Source: Aquimarina sp. RZ0
Lineage (GTDB): Bacteria; Bacteroidota; Bacteroidia; Flavobacteriales; Flavobacteriaceae
Reading direction: 5' to 3'
Length of the DNA: 64,000 bases
NCBI RefSeq assembly: GCF_008370685.1
Contig: NZ_VTZU01000032.1
Span: 1 to 64,000 of the forward strand
The notes under the pieces are model-generated. The model searched no databases and was not told where the DNA came from. It was given only the letters and a program-made list of their open reading frames with translations. The position numbers and the translations under genes were made by a program. Below, in pieces: positions 57,544 through 64,000 of the stretch (position 1 is the stretch's first letter; each line of letters begins with the position of its first letter).

Positions 57544-59859
57544 ATGAGTATCGAAAGCAAAAGACGAGAAGCATTAGTTTATCACGCTAAGCCTACCCCA
57601 GGTAAAATTAAAGTAGTACCCACAAAAAAATATGCAACACAAAGAGATCTGTCATTGGCATATTCTCCAGGAGTAGCAGAACCCTGTTTAGAAATTGAAA
57701 AAGACCCGGCAAATGCTTATAAGTATACAGCCAAAGGGAATCTGGTTGCCGTTATCTCTAATGGTACAGCGGTGCTAGGACTAGGAGATATAGGTCCGGA
57801 AGCCTCAAAACCAGTAATGGAAGGTAAGGGCTTATTGTTTAAAATTTTTGCTGATATTGACGTGTTTGATATTGAGGTAGATACGAAAGACATAGATGCG
57901 TTTGTTGAAACGGTAAAAAACATCGCCCCCACTTTTGGAGGGATCAATCTTGAAGATATAAAAGCGCCCGAAGCATTCGAAATAGAAAGACGTTTAAAAG
58001 AAGAATTGGATATTCCTGTCATGCACGATGATCAACATGGGACAGCCATTATCTCTGCGGCGGCACTGTTAAACGCATTAGAAATAACAGAAAAAGATAT
58101 TGATAAAGTTAGGATTGTGGTTAGTGGGGCAGGAGCCGCAGCGGTATCATGCACACGCTTGTATAAAGCTTTTGGTGCAAAGTCTGAAAATATTGTGATG
58201 ACTGATAGTAAAGGAGTTATACGTGCAGATAGAGAGAATCTTACCAAAGAAAAAGCAGAATTTGCTACAAGCCTTGATCTCAATAGTTTAGAAGATGCTA
58301 TGAAAGATGCAGATGTGTTTATAGGATTGTCTATGGCCAACCTGGTGACTCCAGAGATGTTGAAAACTATGGCGAATGATCCTATCGTTTTTGCGATGGC
58401 CAACCCTGATCCGGAAATTAGATACGATTTGGCGATTAGTGCACGCAAAGACGTAATTATGGCGACCGGAAGAAGTGATCATCCTAATCAGGTAAATAAT
58501 GTATTAGGTTTTCCATTTATTTTTAGAGGAGCATTAGATGTAAGAGCTACAGCTATTAATGAAGCTATGAAAATGGCTGCCGTAAAAGCGCTGGCAGAAT
58601 TAGCAAAAGAACCTGTACCAGAACAGGTGAATATAGCATATGGAGAAACCCGTCTTAATTTTGGTAGAGAATACATCATCCCAAAACCTTTTGATCCCAG
58701 GTTAATAGCAAAAGTTCCTCCGGCGGTAGCAAAAGCAGCTATCGAAAGTGGTGTAGCAACAGAACCTATCACAGATTGGCAACGGTATGAGGATGAATTA
58801 AGAGAACGGATGGGGAATGATAATAAGCTAGTACGCTTATTAATGGATAGGGCAAAAACGAATCCCAAAAGAGTGGTTTTTGCAGAAGGAGATCACCTGG
58901 ATGTATTGAAAGCAGCACAAACAGTAAAAGAAGAAGGAATTGCCTTCCCGATATTACTGGGGCGTAGAGATATTATTCTGGAACTGATGAAAGAGATTGA
59001 ATTTGATCCGAAAGGAGTAACTATTATCGATCCAAAGGAAGACGAAGAAATTGACCGGAAAAACAGGTATGCAGAGAAATACTGGAAGGATAATAGTAGA
59101 AAAGGAATCACATTATATGGCGCACAACGAGTAATGCGTGAACGTAATTATTTTGCAGCTATGATGGTTAATGAAGGAGATGCAGACGCATTGCTATCTG
59201 GATATTCCCGTAGTTATCCTTCAGTGTTAAAACCAATGCTTGATCTTGTTGGATTGGCAAAAGGAGCTACCCGTATTGCTACTATGAATTTGATGATGAC
59301 TGATAAGGGACCTTTATTTATTAGTGATACTTCTATTAATATTGAGCCTACGGCTAAAGAATTGGCTAAGATTGCACAAATGACTGCCAAAACTGTAGAA
59401 ATGTTTGGTGTAGATCCAGTAGTTGCTATGATATCTTATGCTAATTTTGGATCTTCAAAACATCCTAATGCGTCTAAGGTAAAAGAAGCTGTGGCATATC
59501 TGCATAGATACTATCCGGATCTCATGGTAGACGGAGAATTACAGATGGATTTTGCATTGAATAAAGAAATGCGTAAAGACAAATTTCCGTTTTCTAAACT
59601 GAATGGGCGTAAAGTAAATACATTAGTATTTCCTAATCTGGATTCTGCTAATAGTACATATAAGATGCTTAAAGAATTAAACGACTCAGAATCCATTGGT
59701 CCTATTATGATGGGTATGAAAAAACCTGTGCATATTCTTCAGCTAGGAGCTAGTGTAGAAGAAATTGTAAATATGGCGGCCATTGCAGTTATTGATGCTC
59801 AGGAAAAAGAAAAAAGAGAAAAAGAATTATATACTTCTTTAGTGGTAGATAGAATATAA
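57544..59859 (+). CDS. maeB: NADP-dependent malic enzyme with phosphotransacetylase-like domain
   Basis: A 771-residue MaeB-type protein that decarboxylates malate to pyruvate and supplies NADPH. The malic domain (about 1-410) has DLSLAYSPGVAEPC, GDIGPEASKPVMEGK, HDDQHGTA and VVSGAGAAAVSC. The phosphotransacetylase-like domain (about 430-760) includes RVVFAEGDHLDVLKAA and RIATMNLMMTDKGP; in MaeB it is a regulatory, acetyl-CoA-sensing module. Length is as expected. I recall it next to ruvA and sprA in other flavobacteria; neither is here, and a SusCD pair follows instead. Confidence 0.96.
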   Translation: MSIESKRREALVYHAKPTPGKIKVVPTKKYATQRDLSLAYSPGVAEPCLEIEKDPANAYKYTAKGNLVAVISNGTAVLGLGDIGPEASKPVMEGKGLLFKIFADIDVFDIEVDTKDIDAFVETVKNIAPTFGGINLEDIKAPEAFEIERRLKEELDIPVMHDDQHGTAIISAAALLNALEITEKDIDKVRIVVSGAGAAAVSCTRLYKAFGAKSENIVMTDSKGVIRADRENLTKEKAEFATSLDLNSLEDAMKDADVFIGLSMANLVTPEMLKTMANDPIVFAMANPDPEIRYDLAISARKDVIMATGRSDHPNQVNNVLGFPFIFRGALDVRATAINEAMKMAAVKALAELAKEPVPEQVNIAYGETRLNFGREYIIPKPFDPRLIAKVPPAVAKAAIESGVATEPITDWQRYEDELRERMGNDNKLVRLLMDRAKTNPKRVVFAEGDHLDVLKAAQTVKEEGIAFPILLGRRDIILELMKEIEFDPKGVTIIDPKEDEEIDRKNRYAEKYWKDNSRKGITLYGAQRVMRERNYFAAMMVNEGDADALLSGYSRSYPSVLKPMLDLVGLAKGATRIATMNLMMTDKGPLFISDTSINIEPTAKELAKIAQMTAKTVEMFGVDPVVAMISYANFGSSKHPNASKVKEAVAYLHRYYPDLMVDGELQMDFALNKEMRKDKFPFSKLNGRKVNTLVFPNLDSANSTYKMLKELNDSESIGPIMMGMKKPVHILQLGASVEEIVNMAAIAVIDAQEKEKREKELYTSLVVDRI

Positions 59860-59985
59860 GTAGGGTGTGAGTAAGACAATCTTTTTATATATAATTATGG
59901 TTTTAAACGCTTAAGCAAAAAGAGCAGATTTTAATTAGGATTTTAAATCGGTACTAGAATTATAAAATCTTAAAAAAAATGTCTA

Positions 59986-60147
59986 ATACGATTTGTGATT
60001 AAAAAATTCGTATAAATTCATTGAATTATTTTTTCTTTATGCAAGGCAAAAAAATCAAACATAGCTATAGCTACGGTTTATTTTTTAAACGAAGTAGAAA
60101 GGAAAAAGAAACGATGAATATGCGAAATTTTTAGTTATAAATCGTAT
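59986..60147 (+). repeat. 162-bp inverted-repeat element, copy 5 (opposite orientation)
   Basis: Full-length reverse-complement copy, with one core difference from copy 2 (ATGTTTGATT for ATGCTTGATT in that orientation). It lies downstream of maeB, in the arm order that would be transcribed with maeB. The bases between the maeB stop and the element (59860-59985) show no clear terminator. Confidence 0.95.
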
Positions 60148-60191
60148 AATACATAGAATAGATTTCAAAATTCTTGAGATATAAATCATAA

Positions 60192-60219
60192 AAAAACGCC
60201 GCAAATTTGCGGCGTTTTT
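60192..60219. terminator. Bidirectional terminator downstream of susD
   Basis: A perfect palindrome AAAAACGCCGCAAA / TTTGCGGCGTTTTT with runs of A before and T after. It lies 30 bases past the susD stop codon and can serve maeB on the other strand. Confidence 0.9.
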
Positions 60220-60248
60220 ATTTAAATATTATCAATTAGACTAATTTC

Positions 60249-61637
60249 TTAATTACGATTTTCATTAGCTGGAGTAGGGAATCTATCAAAAGTAGCATCT
60301 CCTCCTCTATCTAAAGGTTCTAAATCACTTAATCTATCAAATCTTCTTAAATCAATCCATCGATGACCTCCTTCTGCGTATAATGAGTATCTCCTTTGAT
60401 TTAATATTTCTGTAACCAAATCTGCGGGAGTAGTTCCTCCAGAGTATGCAGGTAAACCTGCTGCTGTCCTAATAATATCAATCGCTGCTACTGCCGCAGT
60501 AGGATTTGTAATATGGTTAGCCTCTGCCAATAACAAAATTAACTCTTCATTTCTTAAAATCGGTACAGAAGCCACATTACTGTCATAAATAAACACGTCA
60601 TGAGTACCTGTTAGATTATCCGAAGTTAAAGGGTTTGCTTCTACCATACCAGTAGCATCATTTAATACTTCTCTAAAAACCACCTTACTAAGTCTGTTAT
60701 CATTTGCTTCTGCATCCACTATAAATGATGGATGTGCAATTCTTGCATTTGCAACTGTAGAATTTAATGCAAAAAACAATGGATTAGCAATATCGGCACC
60801 GGTTAGAGAGAATGTAAAATAAGCTCCAGTTCTAAGATCTCCAGACATATCCATAAAAGAGTTTGAAAGCAATGTAATCACAGATGCATAGTTGCCACGA
60901 TATGCCTCTACTCTTGCCATTAAAGCATTTGTAAAGGTGAGAAAATCTGCTGGAGATACTATAGCATCTTCTGGTATATCAGGAACTCCTGATGCCCCTT
61001 CGATACCGTCAAAACCAGATGGTATTACAAAAGGGAACTCACTTCCTGCATTAGCCAAATCCGCAGAGGCAGTTGTCAGCATTTCAAAAACGGCTGTCAG
61101 TCCTTCTTCATAACTAACAAAAGGACCAAGGTTGTCCGGGTCATTGACATCAACACGAATTCCGTTTTGAAATTGTTGATTCAGTACCATCAACAACTCG
61201 TGTGCCTTAATGGTATTTGCAAAACCTCTTGTTGCTGCTATTTCTTCTGCAGAAAAACCAGCTGTAGAATTTTCTAATCCTTCTAGAATTAGATTAATAT
61301 CTTTCACTGTAGCGTATCTGGCTGCATACGGATTTGTAGTATAAAAGGTATTATCATCTAAGGTTCCGGTTAATAAATCCGCAGTCCATCTTGGGTCAGA
61401 ACTTTGGAATCTCCAATATTCTCTTCCAGCCACAGCCTGACCATCAGTTTGTGTTGCTAATTGAACTCTCATATCAGCTAATACACCTGCCATTGTCTGT
61501 CTCAATTCTGCTCTCGACAAATCTTCAGAGACAGAATCTGTTGTAGGTCCATTCAAATTTGTTGCATCTTCAATTTCGCAAGAAACTGCTATTAATGCAA
61601 CAAAACCTACTATTAAAATATTCTTTAGTATTTTCAT
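60249..61637 (-). CDS. SusD/RagB-family outer-membrane lipoprotein
   Basis: A 462-residue substrate-binding lipoprotein. The lipobox VALIAVSCEI places Cys20 as the lipid site. The TPR-rich SusD fold is seen in ATVKDINLILEGLENS and FANTIKAHELLMVLNQQFQNGIRVD. The C-terminal RagB/SusD pattern is ILRNEELILLLAEANHIT, then VTEILNQRRYSLYAEGGHRWIDLRRF. It partners the SusC receptor upstream to capture a nutrient, usually a glycan or, as here possibly, a peptide. The stop is followed by a terminator, so it ends the operon. No glycoside hydrolase is adjacent in view. Confidence 0.92.
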   Translation of the reverse strand: MKILKNILIVGFVALIAVSCEIEDATNLNGPTTDSVSEDLSRAELRQTMAGVLADMRVQLATQTDGQAVAGREYWRFQSSDPRWTADLLTGTLDDNTFYTTNPYAARYATVKDINLILEGLENSTAGFSAEEIAATRGFANTIKAHELLMVLNQQFQNGIRVDVNDPDNLGPFVSYEEGLTAVFEMLTTASADLANAGSEFPFVIPSGFDGIEGASGVPDIPEDAIVSPADFLTFTNALMARVEAYRGNYASVITLLSNSFMDMSGDLRTGAYFTFSLTGADIANPLFFALNSTVANARIAHPSFIVDAEANDNRLSKVVFREVLNDATGMVEANPLTSDNLTGTHDVFIYDSNVASVPILRNEELILLLAEANHITNPTAAVAAIDIIRTAAGLPAYSGGTTPADLVTEILNQRRYSLYAEGGHRWIDLRRFDRLSDLEPLDRGGDATFDRFPTPANENRN

Positions 61638-61654
61638 TTTCTTAATATTTTTGT

Positions 61655-64000
61655 TTAAAAGTCAACTGCTAAATGAAATAAGTAACGTTTTGATGATGGA
61701 AATGGTGTTACCTCAACTCCTGTTGATAAACCATTAGACCCAAAATTAGAGACTTCAGGATCATAACTATTATAATCAAAAACATTAATTAGATTATTCC
61801 CTGAGAACCCTATTTTAAGGTTAGAAACATAGTTCCCAAAAACCTGTTTGCGAATTTTAGAAGGCAAATTATAATACAGCCCAACTTCTCTTAATCTTAG
61901 ATATGATGCATCTTCAACGAAAGGGGTTGCATTTCCTGCTCGAAATGCTCCGATTCTAAAAGGTCCATTTGGTGTAGTTCCTGCCGGATCTAAATCCACA
62001 TCATCATAATCAGGACTCGTACCGCCAAAATCTGTCAACAGATTGGTTAGATTTATGTTATCCCCTCCTTGTTTCCAATGCCATAAGAATGATAATGTAA
62101 AATCCTTGTATCTTACATTATTAGACCAGGTAATCTGAAAATCAGGTTCTGAATTTCCTAAAACCACAAGATCACCATCAGCATTGGTTCCTACTATTTG
62201 TGTTGCACTTTTTCCTTCTTCAATTCTGAACGTACCGAGACCAGCTCCAAAACCTCCCAAATTAAACGGTGCTACCTCTAATTTTGTGATTTCTGATGTA
62301 TTTGTAAAAAACAATACATTGGTATTCCAGTCAAAATTATCATTTTGGATGATATTGGCATTTATTGCAATCTCCACTCCTCTATTTGCCAAATTACCGG
62401 CATTGGCAAATCTGGATGTAAAACCTGAAGAGGGTTCTATATTTGCTTGTAAAATAAGGTCGTCTACGGATTTATTGTAATATGAAAATTCTAATCCTAT
62501 TCTACTATCTAAAAAACTTGCATCAAAACCAACTTCTAATTCTTTTTGTTTTTCTGGAGAAATAGTAGGATCTCCAAGAGTTGCAGGTACTACAATACCT
62601 ACGTTACCGTCTATTAATGAGTTTGTATATGCAGTAAATAAAGCTCCATTTGGTGCAAAATTACCCGCTTCTCCGTATGCGGCTCTTACCTTAAATTGAT
62701 TTACAACCGGAATTTTCCAGAAATCAAAACTATGTATATTTACCGCAGCAGAAGCTTTTGGATAATAAAAAAACTTGTTAGCATCCCCATTATTACTAGA
62801 TTTATCTCCTCTTATACCGAGAGTACCAATAATTTTATCCTGATAATTTAATTCTTCCTGAACAAAAAATCCTTGATCTTCTTGCTCTTGTCTAAATTGA
62901 GTTACACTTACATTAGCACCCTGATCCAGGTTACTTTGGGCAGCAATTAAATCACTCGTAATATTTCTAACAGTATTTCTAAAGAAGGTTTGTTTAGTTA
63001 CACCTGCCTGGGTTCTAAAATTAAGGTCATTATCAGTAGTATAATTATGTACCAAAAACAAAGAATAATTGGCATCTTTATTTTCTGTTGTTCCTAGGGC
63101 ACTTAATCCATTTAAACCTCCATTAGAAGGTTTCTGAAACTGTAATTGTTCGGGAAATATTGCAGTAGTAATTAATTGATAATAATCAACTCCTCCTCTT
63201 ATGACAGCTTTTAAATTAGATTTTTCTGCTTCATAAAGCTTCACATCGAGTGCACTTCCCACGATAAATCGATTCACATCCTCTCTGTTTGTGATCAAAT
63301 CCCTTGTTTGTAGTGGATTAGAAGAGCCAAATGGGTTGTCTGGATAATTCCCATTAGCATCCGGAAATAAATCCGCATACGGGAGTGTTGATGTCAGAGC
63401 CACTCCTATTGTAGTTCCCGTATTGTCATTGTTAAAAAAACCTCTATTAGATCTGGAGTCAATATAATTACTAGTCAAAGAAAGTTTTGCTCTCTTATCT
63501 AAAAAATCGTGATTTATATTAAAACGTATTGACTTTCTGTTATATCCTGTATTTTGTACAATACCATCTTCCTCATTATTAGAAAAAGCAGCATAAAAGA
63601 GTGTATTATCTGATCCTCCAGAAACGTTTACACTTGTATTAGTAATAAAACCTTCCTCTCCATAGATTTCATCTTCAAAGTCTACAAGCCTTCCATTATT
63701 TCTGGCATCTGTAAAAAGAGCTACCTGAGCATTTGCTGCGTCTCTGGAGTTTTGCTCAGCTACAGGGTCATCTGGGTCAGGACTAAAGAATATGTCAAAA
63801 ATTCTATCTTCAGTAAAATTTCTTTGCCCCCTCGGTCTAATGATTGTATTAAATCCTGCATCTTGAGAGAACGAAATTTTAGTTTGTCCTGCTTTCCCTT
63901 TTTTGGTCGTTATGATAATCACCCCGGCTGCAGCTCTCGCTCCATATATAGCGGCTGCAGAAGCTCCTTTAAGAATTTCTACACTCTCAATATCGTCAGG
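61655..64000 (-). CDS. SusC/RagA-family TonB-dependent receptor, partial (5' end beyond window)
   Basis: The visible 781 codons run to the right edge, so the N-terminus is missing. The apparent start at 63922 is an internal GTG; the frame continues upstream with PDDIESVEILKGASAAAIYG, the classic SusC plug motif, then ITTKKGKAGQTKISF. The rest is the 22-strand barrel, ending SKRYLFHLAVDF. The gene is 17 bases upstream of susD, so the two form a SusCD pair. The ligand cannot be told from the sequence. The signal peptide and CarboxypepD-like domain would lie outside the window. Confidence 0.95.
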   Translation of the reverse strand, partial: PDDIESVEILKGASAAAIYGARAAAGVIIITTKKGKAGQTKISFSQDAGFNTIIRPRGQRNFTEDRIFDIFFSPDPDDPVAEQNSRDAANAQVALFTDARNNGRLVDFEDEIYGEEGFITNTSVNVSGGSDNTLFYAAFSNNEEDGIVQNTGYNRKSIRFNINHDFLDKRAKLSLTSNYIDSRSNRGFFNNDNTGTTIGVALTSTLPYADLFPDANGNYPDNPFGSSNPLQTRDLITNREDVNRFIVGSALDVKLYEAEKSNLKAVIRGGVDYYQLITTAIFPEQLQFQKPSNGGLNGLSALGTTENKDANYSLFLVHNYTTDNDLNFRTQAGVTKQTFFRNTVRNITSDLIAAQSNLDQGANVSVTQFRQEQEDQGFFVQEELNYQDKIIGTLGIRGDKSSNNGDANKFFYYPKASAAVNIHSFDFWKIPVVNQFKVRAAYGEAGNFAPNGALFTAYTNSLIDGNVGIVVPATLGDPTISPEKQKELEVGFDASFLDSRIGLEFSYYNKSVDDLILQANIEPSSGFTSRFANAGNLANRGVEIAINANIIQNDNFDWNTNVLFFTNTSEITKLEVAPFNLGGFGAGLGTFRIEEGKSATQIVGTNADGDLVVLGNSEPDFQITWSNNVRYKDFTLSFLWHWKQGGDNINLTNLLTDFGGTSPDYDDVDLDPAGTTPNGPFRIGAFRAGNATPFVEDASYLRLREVGLYYNLPSKIRKQVFGNYVSNLKIGFSGNNLINVFDYNSYDPEVSNFGSNGLSTGVEVTPFPSSKRYLFHLAVDF

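Noticed and set aside
58032..58868. Long minus-strand frames inside maeB
   Set aside because: They are antisense shadows of the malic enzyme gene.

Overview
The window is AT-rich chromosomal DNA of a Bacteroidota bacterium, most likely a marine flavobacterium. Supporting evidence: promoters of the TTTG-N17-21-TAnnTTTG type, an alternative complex III operon (actABCDEF) followed by coxBA, a SusC/SusD pair, TonB-dependent receptors, a DUF2723 membrane protein, and a malic enzyme fused to a phosphotransacetylase domain. The genus cannot be fixed from sequence alone; Aquimarina or a relative is a guess.

Layout. 1-126: end of an IS3-type element with the first codons of its transposase. 333-5266: VOC protein, malate dehydrogenase, an outer-membrane protein and gyrB, all on the minus strand. 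5759-11256: sparse accessory stretch with an astacin-type secreted metalloprotease, an unrecognised lipoprotein and a porin. 11555-22992: terC, polA, a membrane phosphoesterase, a cysteine-less thioredoxin-fold protein, a polysaccharide deacetylase, a giant DUF2723 protein, tRNA-Gln and a tandem universal stress protein. 23259-27873: rimP-nusA-infB. 27957-40424: SPOR protein, then the respiratory operon actABCDEF-coxBA, which carries electrons from quinol to oxygen. 40560-50631: a lone TonB receptor, a 1.1 kb empty gap, and a compact six-gene operon (gntR, tartrate/malate-type dehydrogenase, cyclase, four-carbon acid sugar kinase, MFS transporter, Gfo/Idh/MocA oxidoreductase). 50823-59859: ruvB, cytochrome P450, small MscS protein, queG, a trehalase resembling fungal neutral trehalases, and maeB. 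60249-64000: susD and a susC cut off by the window edge.

Two dispersed non-coding repeat families punctuate the intergenic spaces. A 162-bp near-identical inverted-repeat element occurs five times (745, 7091, 11267, 18217, 59986), and a 100-bp three-hairpin element occurs three times (1002, 9731, 51906). Neither encodes a protein. The 162-bp copies are nearly identical, which suggests recent spread; one copy overlaps the start codon of the VOC gene.

The strongest candidates for something undescribed are the 162-bp element family, the acid-sugar operon in which a tartrate-dehydrogenase-type enzyme stands where PdxA2 normally stands, the fungal-type trehalase with a calcium-binding motif, and the helix-hairpin-helix domain fused to ActC.
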